In this document: positions 33,651 to 46,557 of the stretch, one piece after another
Layout: every line of letters starts with the position of its first letter
Position numbering within the stretch: the first letter of the stretch is position 1
NCBI GenBank assembly: GCA_030015575.1
Contig: JASDDO010000019.1
Location: 509,674,986 to 509,738,985, forward strand
Reading direction: 5' to 3'
Source of the DNA: Agapanthus africanus
Taxonomy: Eukaryota; Streptophyta; Magnoliopsida; Asparagales; Amaryllidaceae
DNA length: 64,000 nt
Made by a program: the position numbers and the translations under genes
The notes under the pieces: generated by a model
What the model saw: only the letters and a program-made list of their open reading frames with translations
Told to the model about the DNA's origin: nothing
The model's database searches: none

Positions 33651-34320
33651 CTAAGGACTTAATACTTTTACCCATCCGGTTCTCAACTTCATGTTTATAT
33701 TTTTGAATTTCTCAAAAGATTCAGACTTGTATTTCAATAGGAACACATGTTGGAATCTTGAAAGATAGCCAGTGAGTATAATAAAGTATGAGGAACCAAT
33801 CTCTGGCATATGTAGACATGGATCACATACATCAACATGTATCAATCCCAAGCGTTCACTAACTCTAACTCCATTTCTAGTAAACGGGGTATTGGTCATT
33901 TTACCTTTGAGACATGGCTGGCAAGTATCATAAGATGAAAGTTTGAACGGATTCAAAAATTCATCCTTATGTGCCTTAGCTTAGTCGTGTCGCATTGATA
34001 TGACTTAGTCTACAATGCCACAAGAAGGATTCGTTCATTTCTGAACTTGTCCTCTTGTGTGTGTTCTGTATACTTGGAACTGTTGTTTGATTTAGAACGT
34101 ATATTCAATTTCATAACGTGCCTGATCTAATCAACTCTTGATTAAGGACAATGTTTATAATATTATCCTGCAATACAAAATCATATCTTTCTTTATCGAA
34201 TAAAAAGACTGATATAATGTTGTACATTAGGTTTGATATGTAATAATATTCGTTCAGAAACAATGTATTCTGATAATACAAGGTGATATCTCCCAACTGA
34301 TTTGGCTGCAACAATTGCAC
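33651..34320 (-). pseudogene. Copia gag-pre-integrase and integrase remnant of E
   Basis: At 34111-34320 the minus strand encodes YYISNLMYNIISVFLFDKE, the pre-integrase domain. At 33651-33956 it encodes DTCQPCLKGKM (the CX2C half of the integrase zinc domain), then LGLIHVDVCDP with the first catalytic Asp, and YFIILTGYLSRF. Integrase joins the cDNA to the host chromosome. Only these parts are readable. Most of gag and protease appears deleted, because only about 480 bp separate this from the TRIM. Confidence 0.85.
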
Positions 34321-34803
34321 TATGACCCAATCTCAGTTCTCTGTAATGAACAACTGAAGAATATGCAACAACATGCTATTTCTTCAATCGGGTGGCAAAG
34401 GAATTTTGGTATTCCCCATTTTCTATTCAATCTTATAACAATTATAAGAAAAAAATGTAACCAACGTACCCCAGTTCAGTATAATAAGCAGGTTCGGTCA
34501 AAACACCCATATTATTATCTTGATTAAGGCGTGACATGGTCGCTACTTGGAGAGAGAGAAAAGAAAACACTCTGTGTGCGCTCTTACAAGATTAGATTGG
34601 TTATTATCTTATCTAATCAGGATGGCTCCCACTGCTTTGTATCAAATCTTCCTTCAAACCCTAAAAGGTAAGACAAGCTGGGATTAATTGCAGTCTACAA
34701 CTTTGCTTACCGTTCAGCCAGGCCAGTGTCGTTACTTTGAGGGAGGTTCCCCATGCTTTCGCACGGACCTAATTAAAATAAACCTCATTTTCCCAGGGTC
34801 ATA
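34321..34803 (-). other. Residual E sequence before the TRIM
   Basis: No coding recognised. At about 34540-34630 the minus strand has GTTTTCTTTTCTCTCTCT followed by an AG and an ATG, matching C at 11767-11830. This may be a leader acceptor and gag start. Confidence 0.45.
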
Positions 34804-35010
34804 TGTCGGGACCCGGTACTTATTCATGGAGCAAAGTGCCACACAGAACAAAGTGTCACGCCAATTATCATACCAAGAGGGAGGGGGCCACCTCTAGAGT
34901 CCGTGGGACCCACTGTAGAACAATGGGGAATCTTCGGAACACATTACGAAAGAGGATCGGACTCCATTATAAATATAATGATACCACCCTCAATTACAGA
35001 GGCGTCTTTT

Positions 35011-35100
35011 AAGTGAACCGGAACTACAGGAGCTTGAGGACTCCGTAGTTAAGCGTGCTCGGGCCAGGGAAGTCTTGGGATGGGTGGCCTCCTGGGAAGT
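35011..35100 (+). pseudogene. 5S rRNA-like sequence, TRIM left LTR
   Basis: Contains ACTCCGTAGTTAAGCGTGCT (box A region) and GGGATGGGTGGCCTCCTGGG (intermediate element and box C; one base differs from the usual GTGACC). TATAAATATA lies about 40 bp upstream. It probably derives from 5S rRNA and may still recruit pol III; it is not a functional 5S gene. Confidence 0.8.
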
Positions 35101-35502
35101 GGCCCCTGGTCGGGTCCGATTCGCTCTAAAGGGAAAAACCGTGCGGTTTCGGCCAGAGCGGACAATAGCATCAGTACTGGGGCGTGGGGCATTACATTTA
35201 TGGTGGCCCATGCAGGTCTCTCAGTAGTAGGTCTGTAGTTCGAGGACGAACCATTGTTCAAAGGTGGGGAGAATGTCGCGACCCGGTTCTTGTTCACGGA
35301 GCAAAGTGCCACACAGAACAAAGTGCCACGCCAATTGTCATACCAAGAGGGCGGGGGCCAGCTCTTGAATCTGTGGGGGGCCATCTCTAGAGTCCGTGGG
35401 ACCCACTGTAGAACAATGGGGAATCTTCGGAACACATTTCGAAAGAGGATCGGACTGCATTATAAATATAATGATACCGCCCTCAATTACAGAGGCGTCT
35501 TT

Positions 35503-35593
35503 TAAGTGAACCGGAACTACAGGAGCTTGAGAACTCCGTAGTTAAGCATGCTCGGGCCAGGGAAGTCTTAGGATGGGTGACCTCCTGGGAAGT
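35503..35593 (+). pseudogene. 5S rRNA-like sequence, TRIM right LTR
   Basis: AACTCCGTAGTTAAGCATGC and GGATGGGTGACCTCCTGGGA match the box A and box C regions of plant 5S rRNA; box C is intact here, unlike the left copy. Confidence 0.82.
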
Positions 35594-36224
35594 AGCCCCT
35601 GGTCGGGTTCGGTTCGCTCTAAAGGGAAAAACCGTGCGGTTTCGGCCAGAGCGGACAATACCATCTGTACTGGGGCGTGGGGCATTACAGCATAACCCCG
35701 TTGACACATTTCTAGACACCTAATAGGTTAGCTAATTGTAAAGTGAAAAACTCTCCCAGGAGTAACAATTACTCGCAGCGGGTATCGGGATCCAACTATC
35801 ATATAGATGGTATGCAATCTCATTACAAATCTCAACTTTTGAAACTCCCGATAAAGGTTTTTACCCTAGTAACTTATGACCTTGACTGTAATCAACATAT
35901 CATAAGTACTAGTCAAGTTCTACCCGTCATTTCGTGATTAATTAGACCCACCCACATGACCCTTGACTATGATCAACATAATCATATGAATGTCCTAACT
36001 AATCACATCACATGCAGTGTAGGAAGACATCACTTAGCTACCGTACACTACGCCTTGACTATAATCAACATACGCAGCATGAATACTAAGTACTCTACTT
36101 CCTAAAATGATGAAGGGTTGCGGATGGTTTTTAAGAAAACCTTTAACGCTTTGAGCTTGATATCGTTGCGGAATCGAGTGATTTTGAAAAAGAGTGTTTT
36201 TAGGATTTTACTAGTTTTGCTAAT

Positions 36225-36490
36225 GAGGTCACTCCCGGTGAAGGGATCTCAGCTCTTTCATTATCGAATAAGGTGCAGGATATTTTGCAAATACCTCTAT
36301 GCAGAACAAGAACCAAAAGCAATCAAAAGACAAACTAAGCTAGTTGTAGCATCTGCCAGTTATTGCTAAAGAAGTCACTTCCGGGTAAGGGATCTCGGCT
36401 CTTTCCTTATCGAATAAGGTGTTGGATATTCTACAAGGAATACTGCTATGCAAAGCAAGAACTAGAGCTACCAGTTTTTAGAACAAGATT
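36225..36490 (-). repeat. Two-copy leader repeat of E
   Basis: Units start at about 36225 and 36369 (period about 144 bp). Both hold the plus-strand core GAAGGGATCTC or TAAGGGATCTC, then CTCTTTC(A/C)TTATCGAATAAGG. They are homologous to the C repeat. Confidence 0.8.
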
Positions 36491-37608
36491 CTACAACATC
36501 TTTAGGTTTATTTCATTTCATTAATATCATTAATAAAGTCCCATCATATATGCTTCCTAAGCATCACATAAGAAACGAAAGCAGTAATATATATCATATA
36601 TCATATATATATCAAATATAAGCATTCGTCTCAGAATAACAAATGATCACATCACAGATTTCAGCAGCGGAAAAGAACATATGAAGTATTGGATGTACTA
36701 TGATTTCCGTGTTTTATATCAAGCCGAGTAGAAAACACGGATTCCACGGTCGCGATGAATAGACAAACCCACATCCCTAGACACCTACGAGAGCGGCAAG
36801 TAACCCTCCCAATTCTCGGGTTAGGAGAACCGGTCTCGACTCCTCGAGATGGCCTCCCACTGGACCCTAGAAACCGGTTACTCGTGCTCTCTTTCTTGGG
36901 TCTATCCTAACACGGAAAAGTAAATAATATACATCAATGGTGACATCATCCTCAACCCGAAAGTGCCCCAAAAAGAATATTTCAAACATTGAATATTACA
37001 TGAATGAAAATGAAAAACTCTCATCTCACATAAAACCCCCGGCTATTCAAACGTGACGATCCAATATAACATATCACAGCAACACATAACATTACATGTC
37101 ATAAACGTAAGTAAATATGCGTATCCCAATTGTCGTTGATATATAGCAACGAAACCGGCGATACACCACATATTACACTTACGGTCGTAGAAAAGAAAAT
37201 GAAAAACTACAATAATTGGAATCATCGCTGCCCTTAGACATCATAAACCCGGAATATCACATATTCTGGATTTCATGCCCAACAATGCAAATCTTACATT
37301 TAGGTCTCAACTAAGAAAACACTTTTCAAAAGAAGTCGGGTAATTCAAAAAGATTCCCGATTTCACACGAGACCGAAATGATAAACTTGCACGCAACTAA
37401 TTACTTTTCCCAAAACTAATTAGTGCAGATTCCAATTATTGCAACACAATCACAAATATCTAGGCTAAGTTAGACAATTCGATTGATCAACGAATTCCCA
37501 AAATTCTCCAGAGAGCTCAACACTTGAGCATTGTTAAAGTTAACCAGAGACATGCCACAGTACCTACAGACCTACAGCAGAAGGCCCGACACAAGCCTCT
37601 CAAGTGGA

Positions 37609-37658
37609 GCCGCGGAACCGCTGCCAAAAGCATGTTTTGGCCGCGGTTCCGCGGTCGC
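37609..37658. repeat. CpG-rich hairpin in the E leader
   Basis: CCGCGGAACCGCTGCCAAAA (37610-37629) pairs with TTTTGGCCGCGGTTCCGCGG with a single mismatch and a five-base loop. It is the longest and best kept of the family. Confidence 0.88.
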
Positions 37659-37840
37659 ATAGACGAGTTAGGGCTTCGTTCTTCAGGTGTGTCCATAGAA
37701 TTCCCTGCATGATTTTTCGAATATTTTTAACATGGAAAAATCCAAATTTTTTAAAAAATTCCAGAGAGGGGGTAGTTTCGGGTTTTCGGGGTTCGATCGG
37801 ATATCCAACTTCGTCTAGACAACGCCTAATACTCTAGCTT

Positions 37841-37853
37841 GGCTTTGATACCA
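37841..37853 (-). other. E primer binding site
   Basis: Minus strand TGGTATCAAAGCC, one base from the tRNA-Met type TGGTATCAGAGCC, next to the LTR end CCCAACA. Confidence 0.85.
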
Positions 37854-37854
37854 C

Positions 37855-38013
37855 TGTTGGGTTAGCTTAGCACCATGTGATGGTTTTGGCAAGCATCAAA
37901 CATGCTATATTAAAATTTTGGGGTGCTAAACAAACCAACCAAGTAATTGAACTAGAGAATTAGGGTTAAACAATAAATGTAAACAATTTTACATCTAAGT
38001 GAAGGAGGAATAC
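37855..38013 (-). repeat. E 5' LTR fragment (159 bp)
   Basis: Starts TGTTGGG on the plus strand, which is the LTR end CCCAACA on the minus strand. It is cut by F at 38014; AATAC (38009-38013) is the likely duplicated target. Confidence 0.75.
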
Positions 38014-38646
38014 TGTCACGACCCGAAATGGCACGTGACTGGCACTTGAATTATATGAAATCTATAGGACCCCATCTAATTCAAGTAAGCCAAAAATCCC
38101 AGAAATCTAAACCATTTTAAGGAAGTAGTGAAGAAAACTTGTTTCAAACAATTGGTTTTAATAACATAAGCTGAAGTATGCATTTTTTAAATCTCAAGTC
38201 TTTTCTGAAAATTTCGGCAGAGTTTCCTTTATAAATACTGGCCCCAAAAGGGTACAGCACATGAAATATACTTAAAGGTATCCCCAAGAGGGAGCTAGCC
38301 CTTCTCCAATAGGCGGTCACAACCACGTGAGCAACATAATATACAACGTCGAAGGGTGAGGATCAAAACTCAAAAAGAAACTCAAAATCATCAAGAAAAC
38401 CATAATAATACAACGCGCGACTCTAAGGTCGAATGAATAAACAACTGGTTTTCTAAGTCAGAAATAATATACAAGTCTGGTTGATAGAGTTACTAGATAC
38501 AACTGAATATAAATAAGGTACAATGGTGGTCATGATGCGAGTGAACCCACCTACCATAGCACTCACCCGAGAAGGAGCAGTGTTCCAGCAAAGCCGCAAC
38601 GAACCTGTACAGCAAAATCTGCAAGAAACTGTGGCTCAACGGGGGT

Positions 38647-38659
38647 GAGTTGCCAACTC
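38647..38659. promoter_or_regulatory. Conserved LTR palindrome, F copy
   Basis: GAGTTGCCAACTC, preceded on the plus strand by CAACGGGGGT. It has the same context as in A, B and G. Confidence 0.6.
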
Positions 38660-39214
38660 ATGAGTAGAAAACATCACAAAGCAGAAATCGTATGAATGAC
38701 TCAATCCTAGGTCAATACGATCATAATATAAATCCTCAAAATGAATAAGCCTGAAACATAATAAGGTTGCAAGGGTAAACATCTATACATAAGTGTAATA
38801 CCAAGTGCTTATGTCAGTGCCTCAGGTAGCAACATATCATAAATATGAGGTATGAATGCAATATAATGAAAACAGAATACATCATGAATGTGAAAATTGT
38901 TTTCTTACTTTAGTGAGATTTCTGTATATATAATTCGAGGTATCATCAATGAAATCAACATGAAATCAGTGTCAAGTATCGACACAAAACATAAATCCCA
39001 ATATCTCAAAATCTCAGGCTCCGGGTATCCGGACTGGCCTGTACTCCGATTGGTATCCTCCGGATATCCGTCGAGTCACAATAAAATCACCGGCCCTCAA
39101 ATCTCAAAACATACGGCTATCCGGACTGGCCCATATCCTCAAATCTCAAAACCACAGACGGTTCCTCCTCCTCCTCGAATCGGGTGTATGATATCACCAA
39201 GAGCCGAGAAAACT

Positions 39215-42200
39215 TGTTACGACCCGAAAAGTACGGAACATGACCGGCACTCAAATTACGAAACGTCTCGAGAAGTACGTAATCTAAGTAAGCCAAAACC
39301 CAGAAATAAAAACCAAAGAAGCAGTAGGGTGAAGGAAAAACCAATTTAAAGCAAGTAGTTTTAACAACATAAGCCGAAGTATGCAATTTTTTTTAAATCT
39401 CAAGTATTTTGTAAAAATTTCGGCAGAGTTTCCTTCGTAAAAACTGACCCCAAACGGGTACAAACCAGATAAAGCATATATATAATGAATAAAGGCATCC
39501 CCAAGCGGGAGCTAGCTCTTCGTCAATCGACGGTCACAATCACGCAAGCAATATAATATACAACGCCGAAGGGCGAGGATCAAAACTCAAAAGAAACCCA
39601 AAATCAACATGAAAACCATAATAATACAACGCGCGACTCTAAGGTCGAAAGAATAAACACTGGCCTTCTATGTCTATCAAATAATACAAGTTTGGTTGAT
39701 GGAATTTCTAGATACAACTGAAATAAATAATGTACAAGGGTGGTCACGATGCAAGTGAACCCACCTACCAAAGCAATCACCCGGAAATGATGCAACGTGG
39801 CAGCAAAGCCGCAATGAAACCGGTATGGCAAAAACCTGCAAGAAACTGTGGCACAACGGGGGTGAGTTGCCAACTCGTGAGTAGAAAACATCACAGAGCA
39901 GAAATCGCATGTATGACGCTATCCTAAGTCATATCAAGTAATATCCTCAAATAATATCCAGATCCATCTACATGTAAGTGCAATACCACGTGCTCGTGTC
40001 AGTGCCTCAGATAGCTACATATCAGATATATGATGTATGAATGCATGACGAATAAAAACAGAATACATCATGAATGAGACAACTGTTCTTTATTAATTGA
40101 GATTTCTGTATGTATATAAGTTGGGTATCATTAATGAAATCAACAGAGAAATCAGTGTCAAGCATCGACACAAAACATAAGTCTCAGTATCGCAATATCA
40201 ATATCTCAATATCTCTGTATCTCAAATCTCAATATCTCAATCTCAATATCTCAATACCTCGGGCTCCGTCAGTCCGGATCGTCCCATATCATCAATCACA
40301 CGACCACGAACGGTATCCTCCGGATATCCGCCGCGCCAGGTAAAATCACCGGTAGGCAGTCTGCCTCTGTCGGGCTCATCGTCTACAACTCGATCTTCTT
40401 GCCCCGGGGTGCTATACCGGGTCCACCATGTACCGGAGAAGGTTCATCCGGCTCCTCGAATCGGGTCTCGAAATCCAACAGCAATCATGAAACTCATGGT
40501 GGAAGACTCATACATCACGAGAAAACTGTAACTTGGATTTTAAAAAGAGGGAGAGAGAGAGAAGTTTAAATATATATTCTTGCGGTTTTCCCCCAAATCC
40601 AGAAATCTCATGGAAATCCGAAATCCAAGAATTAAAAGTAAGTAAACAGTGAATATCAGCATAAATCTCTATAATGCTGCATGACCAATGAGTATAGAAA
40701 TGAAATTGATATCACGCAATGAATGCAATAGTTAAACTAGCATATGGAAGCTATAACATGTTGCGACTATCAGCTAGCAAGCTATGTCAATGAAATGGTA
40801 TTTTCTAAAGTGTACGTGACATGGCAATTTCGGATGAAGATGTGTGTGAGCCGGCAAGTGAGTGTACGTGGAGCATACGCGTCATCGGTAATGGTGCGGG
40901 TGTCCTAACTGCATAGTTTCATAATTACTAAGTACACAATAACATTCAATGAGGCGATAACAACATAATAAAGGCAAACGAATAATAAATGGAACAATAA
41001 TATGCGGAACATGAATAATAACGTAACAATAAGGAATCTACCTTACTATACATGTGTTATACCATTTTGCTGTTTGAAAATGTACGAATCGTGGTGCTTT
41101 GAAAATAAGGGCTACGGTGTTTTTACGAAAAGGTACGTCTTTTGAAATATCCGTAGTATCCTTTGGAATGTCTTTAAAATTCTCATGATTCTTTAATTTT
41201 GGAAATAGGTATGACTCGGGTCTAGTCTAAAATCTACTAGGTAAACTACAGATCTAACTAACAACCAATCGAAAGGGGGATAGAAACAACCTAAATCTGA
41301 GTTGATATATATATATATATATATATACATATAATAGTCGGTGATCCCGCCTCAATAGTACCACGTACGATACAGTATATCATATGACATCCTCGAGTCA
41401 AGAGTGCAGATCTATCATCAATATATAGCTCGTACGGTAAATCCATCGTACGGCATCCCAATCTGGGTACGGGTCAATATCACATTTATCTCATTATTCA
41501 TCTGATATCCTTATCATCACAAATCGTGAACTGGGGTAGTGATCTAAGTCTAGTACAATACTGATACCATCTACACAAATATATATATATATATATATGC
41601 ATGTGTATGAAACACATCGCCTACCGATCCGCTATCATCACATGTCGCATCTCATAATACGATCCATATCACATCACCGATCTAGTGGCATCAAGCCCAG
41701 TCTCATCGACTCATCTCCAACTATCATCTACTATCCTCATCATCCATGCATGTGTATATGAATATATATATATATATATGCATTTCCCATACCCATGCGT
41801 ATATACATATAAACACATCCCCATATACGCACTAGAATGTAAATGTATGCGAGTGTGTATGTGTGCGTGTATACAAAACTTTACTTTAGGGTTTCGTGAC
41901 TAAGAAATCCACTAAAGTCCTTTCTTCAATTCTCGCTAACACTAGACCGCTAATCTCCTAAGCTTTTCTTGCTAAGGTTCATATCACACAATAACATATA
42001 ATAGTATATCTATATCACATCACATCGCTTCTCACAACTTTGCGGGGGTGCTATACGCCATCCACCTGACTTCCCCCGTAGATATAATCTACTCACCTTG
42101 ATCTTCGCTTGCCGATGCCGATGTCGCCACGCGCTTGCTTCTCATCTCGAAGTTCTCGTGAAGGTACATTTATATCATAACACATCGTATCACATTAAAG

Positions 42201-43855
42201 TTCGACTCATGACCGAACGACACACGAATCTCACATAGGTCAAAACCTATGGTCCGCTCAAGTAAAAGAACCAAATATCCCTACATCGGCATATAAACGC
42301 CAATTGATTGAGATAAAACCCAAACGTACAATTCGTGGTTTCACAACACAATAAACATATATACGAAATAGGTTCTAAATAACCGAACTTCAAATTCGCT
42401 TTAAAAGCTATTTTTTCGAAAACCCGGAAAGCAAAATTAACCGTTTTAATACAAAATCTTGACATTTAAACAAATCTAGCGGCCACAATATTCACTAAAT
42501 ATCATAACTAGATCATACAAACTATTACTTGATTTTTAATCCCACTTATTTTCATAATTCTAAAAATCTAGTTTACAAAATACATAATTTAGACAATTTT
42601 AAAATAACAATTGGCAAACTAGAAACTAGCTTACATTTTACATGTCTTAAAGTGTCAAACTACCCATTATATTATTAATGATGTGATGAAAACCTTAACC
42701 ATATTTTAATCTCACATTTTGAATTAATTTCTAAAACCTAGTTTGCTAAAAACATAATTTGGACATTGTAAATGTTACACTTAGTAAATTAGCAACTAGA
42801 TTAGTTATAGCAAGTCTTAAGATGTTAAACTACATCACACAACCATAATCAATTGATCAAAACCCTAGTTTCCAATTCAACTCTTCTCTTGAAAACTAAA
42901 CTCTAGAAATTAAAGCCATATTACTAACTAATTTAGTTTGATTTAAGTATTTAACAACAATTTAACTAAAGGGTTAGATTATACCTCACAATTTCAAGAG
43001 ATCCAACATGCAACTTTTCTCCAAAATGCTAACTTTTCACCAAAATCCATACTAGATAAGCTAAGGAAAAATGGGCAGGGCTCGGATTATGATTTTGTGA
43101 GGTTTTTGTGTTGAATTTTGAAGGATTTCTTGTGGATTTTTTAAGGGAAAAAGAAGGGAGAATTAGGGGGGGATGAACAAGAGGCTCGGCCATTTTTTGG
43201 TGTGGGAGAGAGAGAGAGAATTGTGGGTTTCAAGTCAACCTAAGTCCAAGTCAAAAATTACCCATACCTCATTATTAAAACATTACCCCTTTTTCTTTAT
43301 TCTTTCATAACATCATTTTCTTCTCTTTGGAGGTGAGAAATTGGGGGGGGGAGTGAGGGCTGCTGCTAGGGGAGTATAAATAGGGGGTGTGGGTTTGTAT
43401 GGTGAGAAAAATGATAAATACTATATCCCAAGTCAACCTAGTACCATACCTCAATTATATTTAACTATTTTTCACCATTTAAGCCTTTATAATTTATATT
43501 TTCTAAAACCATCTTATTAATTTCTTTTAATTTCAAAAACAATTTTTTACATGTTAGTTTAATGTGTCATGATGCACAAAATTTCTATCAACTCATTCCA
43601 ATTTGTAATTATCCCTAATTAAATGTATTTGAGACGGCTTAAAATAATATTAAAATAATTATTTTCGGAAAAAAATTCAGTAAACTAGAAATTTTACAAG
43701 TGGCTCAATAAACACTAAATACTATCAATTACATAGCTAGAATATGTATATTTGATTTTATGATGAAAGATAATTATATCTTGATTTTTACGGAAAACGG
43801 CCGTTATTTTACCGATTATCCGAAATTTCACCTAAACGATTTTCAACACGTCACA
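39215..43855 (-). repeat. A2 3' LTR (4641 bp)
   Basis: Same length as its partner, with scattered substitutions and different (TA)n lengths. It carries the palindrome (39864-39876), the donor hairpin (42078-42096) and the 11-bp stem, which here has two mismatches (40827-40892). A TATAAATAGG-like sequence at about 43375 lies antisense to the element (minus strand TATTTATA). Confidence 0.94.
41305..41332. repeat. (TA)n microsatellites in the A2 LTRs
   Basis: A TA run at this place in the 3' LTR recurs with a different length near 48637 in the 5' LTR. Further TA runs lie at about 41578-41600, 41764-41780, 44211-44233 and 48898-48928. The unequal lengths reflect slippage after insertion. Confidence 0.7.
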
Positions 43856-43866
43856 ATCTTCCCCAA
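43856..43866 (-). other. A2 polypurine tract
   Basis: Minus strand GGGGAAGAT directly before the LTR start TGTGACG. Confidence 0.8.
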
Positions 43867-46541
43867 TTAAAGAAATTCGGTCCTCGAATTTAAATTAAAA
43901 ACTACACCAAGTACCAAACATTTTAGTAAAATGATCAAGTCGTCGGGGCTCCGAAATCATAAATACATAAAACGCATCGTAGCGTAATGCAAGCGCATGA
44001 AAAAGAGTGTATAACTCAAAATCAAAACTCCGTCAAGCATCCTGCAATCATCGGAGTTATGGTAAAGACACCAATGTCAAGATCCAATACGAAAACCAAC
44101 ATGATATACATCATTAAAATATCTCAAAGCAATGCATGCCAAACCTTTCAAGTCGCTGTGCGATGCGCATATCACTGCACAGTAGAGGACGTCTATTCTA
44201 AGAAAATAACTATATATATATATATATATATATCCTTTGTTTAATATGCACGTCCCGCCGTTTTGAAAACAATTTAGAAGGGTTTCCTTAATAAAATGTT
44301 TCGTGTCCTCTTGGACACGTAGGCAATTACTGAGACTATAGCTTCTCTTTAGAAATCCCTTCGATAACTATCGATGCATGCAAAATATATTCAGGTACGG
44401 TCCTCTGACGAGTCCTGCTCAGCTACTAAACAAATAGTAAATATCATAAAACATACTGCTCCAACAGAAATCAATCCCAAATTTGCAAAAGGAAGCCGCG
44501 TGCGTCTGGTGCGCACGGAAATCAAAATCAATGATTGTGCCCTACATGTGCACAGAACAAAATTTGAGTGCAACGGGTGTGCACGAAAACACCTGTCAAG
44601 GGCAACGTGTATGCCTGACAGCAAAACCAGGTGCATCTGATATGCACCAAGAATCTCGATTTAGTGCATCTGGTGTGCACCTAAATCGCATCAAGCGCGT
44701 CAAGTATGCGCAAAATCCAAGTCAAGTGCACAAAGTGCATGAAAACGAATATCGAATATCACAATCGAAATCAACGGCATACAACACATCTCAATCCAAA
44801 TCCAAATCAGTTATACCGTGGTATAAAATCTTATAACCCTATGCATCAGCGTGCACAAAATCGAATCAAAATACTAAAAGTGCATGAAAACTATGCCAAA
44901 AGAATAAGTTAAATCACATGCATACCATAGGCATGAAATCAAAATCAATATCTCGAATGACATCAAATCGAAACCGAGTGCAACCGTGGTGCACGAAAAC
45001 TCAATCATGCAAATAAATCGCCCAAAATATCGAAGATAAAGATGACGGAAATAGCCCCGCTCTAACACATCCTCTAAAGATCTCTGGCCAACTGTTATGG
45101 TCACTCATAAGATGTCTCGTCGACGATACTGAACTCTGGCCTACTGGGTGTGCGTAATATGACCGATCCTGGGACCAAGTTTTCTAGTATAGTATTCCAA
45201 AAGGATCCTGTCAGGTCTCTCCCAATCTCGTTTCTGCCGAACTTCCCAGAAGTTATCGCCACTTACTAAATCCATTTCTTGTTCCAAAACGGCTGCATAC
45301 TCATCCCGACTCCTTCTGGAAGATATATCCATGTACAACGCCTCTGCATACGTATCAGATCTCTGAAGTCGGCGAAGTGGAACATCATCTTATCAAGATC
45401 TCGTAAAAACCTCTTGCTCCGCTTTCCTCTAATGTCAACTGCTCCGGACTCGTCTCCTCGTGGTTGCATGGACTGCGCTCTAACGGCTACACTCGTATCT
45501 GGAGTCTCCCAAGCAATGTATCCCATCACATGAAATCCGAATGATATCGAACTTTTCGGTCGATTCGTCAAGGTTCCATAATCCCCCAAGAGCTCAACAT
45601 CTTGGGTACAGTTTAATAGTATCGAATATATGCCACAGCACCTATAGACCAACCGTAGAAGGGCAAACCCAAGCCTCACTAATGGCACCGCTGAACTTCC
45701 GCAAACCCTAAGGTTCACCGGCTTTCCATGGTCATTAAGTCGAGTTAGGGTTTCATTCTTCTAGAGGGTCCGTAGAATTACTTGCATTGTTTTCCGAATA
45801 CTTTAAACTTGGAAAATGGGTTCCAGACATTTGATCGTGTATATCGACTCTCAACGTATAAGCGTGAAGTCATCTCTAGCTGGAATCAATCAATCCGATG
45901 ACCTAGCATCGGGGTAGGCAATAAATCACATGTCCTAATCTTTCATCTTTGGTGACTAGCGATATTCTATCATATCTCGAATTATAACTCGTGCGGCATT
46001 AGCTTCAAAAATCTGGGGCGATATCTCATCAGTCGCAGCAACAACTGAATCCATCGTCCGCATGCTGAACAGTGCCTTAATCATCAAAATACGGTGCATT
46101 AATGGTCATCACATTCTGGTTGGCCTCTAGCAGTAGCCCAATCCTCTGGTGCTGATATGCACGTCCAAGAAATCTCGTAAAAGCGATCCATCAATCGCTC
46201 ATGGCGCGAAAATACAAAAAAATGACGCCTCTATGGAAACGTATGTCCCTGGAATCATGCCCTGGTCAGTCCTCGTTCGTGAAGAGCTCGTGCTGACCGC
46301 AACTCTGGCCGCAGCTCTCTCTGCCCGTACAACCGTGGTAACAAAACACTAACTGGTACTGATGAGGATAAATCATAGGAATGAATATAATACTTTGCAA
46401 AGAAATGTACATCCTAAGGCTTCTTAAGCGGAGTATCGTATCGTAAGTATACCGCGGAACATACACATGGTACGTCACTCTACTTGAGTCACCTACTCCA
46501 TCAACCAAGGGTCATCCTATATTCCGAAGGTAAAACCTAAC
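43867..46541 (-). pseudogene. A2 interior: gag remnants, copia-like segment and TGCAC block
   Basis: Same order as A1. Near the primer site are the leader and a trace of the gag start. About 45545-45840 is the segment shared with copia E. At 45266-45718 an open frame contains WETPDTSVAVRAQSM and KRFLRDLDKMMFHFADFRD; an overlapping frame at 45141-45338 contains YAEALYMDISSRRSRDEYA. Together these recall the second half of a Tekay gag. The TGCAC-rich block is at 44480-45000. There is no pol. Confidence 0.65.
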
Positions 46542-46553
46542 GCTCTGATACCA
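46542..46553 (-). other. A2 primer binding site (tRNA-Met type)
   Basis: Minus strand TGGTATCAGAGC, four bases from the LTR. Confidence 0.9.
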
Positions 46554-46557
46554 ACTT

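Larger units (their letters stand above)
34804..35689 (+). mobile_element. Cassandra-like TRIM with 5S rRNA sequence in its LTRs
   Basis: Two direct repeats (34804-35196, 393 bp; 35274-35689, 416 bp) start TGTCG and end GGGGCATTACA, around an interior of only 77 bp. Each repeat contains a stretch close to the 3' part of plant 5S rRNA, including the internal pol III promoter boxes. LTRs carrying 5S sequence and a tiny non-coding interior define Cassandra-type TRIMs. Differences from the type: the LTRs are longer than usual and no clear tRNA-Met primer site follows the first LTR. The end of the interior (TTCGAGGACGAAC, then AAAGGTGGGGAGAA) resembles a gypsy 3' end. Flanks TCATA and GCATA form an imperfect target duplication. 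Confidence 0.85.
35690..37840 (-). other. Non-coding leader of copia E
   Basis: This follows the same order as the C leader: the block at 35750-35950 matches C 11390-11620, the two-copy repeat at 36225-36490 matches C 10908-11170, and the CpG hairpin (37609-37658) matches C 9698-9744. No gene is seen. Its 5' part (37463-37715) is shared with the interior of the A family. Confidence 0.7.
31449..38013 (-). mobile_element. Element E: old Ty1/copia retrotransposon, both LTRs truncated
   Basis: Read on the minus strand: the LTR end next to F, a tRNA-Met-like primer site, a leader with a CpG-rich hairpin and a two-copy repeat, remnants of integrase, RT and RNase H, a copia polypurine tract, and the LTR start next to B. 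Leader, LTR start and pol fragments match those of C, so both belong to one family. A TRIM (34804-35689) is inserted in it. It is the oldest layer of the nest. Confidence 0.85.

Noticed and set aside
34804..35689. True 5S rRNA gene array
   Set aside because: Only a partial, diverged 5S sequence is present, in direct repeats with retroelement ends. There is no 5S spacer pattern.
43370..43385. TATAAATAGG as the A2 promoter
   Set aside because: It reads as a TATA box on the plus strand, opposite to the element. The minus strand gives TATTTATA, which is only weakly TATA-like, and A1 lacks it.
45141..45718. Novel captured host gene in the A family
   Set aside because: The blocks KRFLRDLDK and YAEALYMDIS fit a decayed Tekay gag better, and the reading is split across frames.
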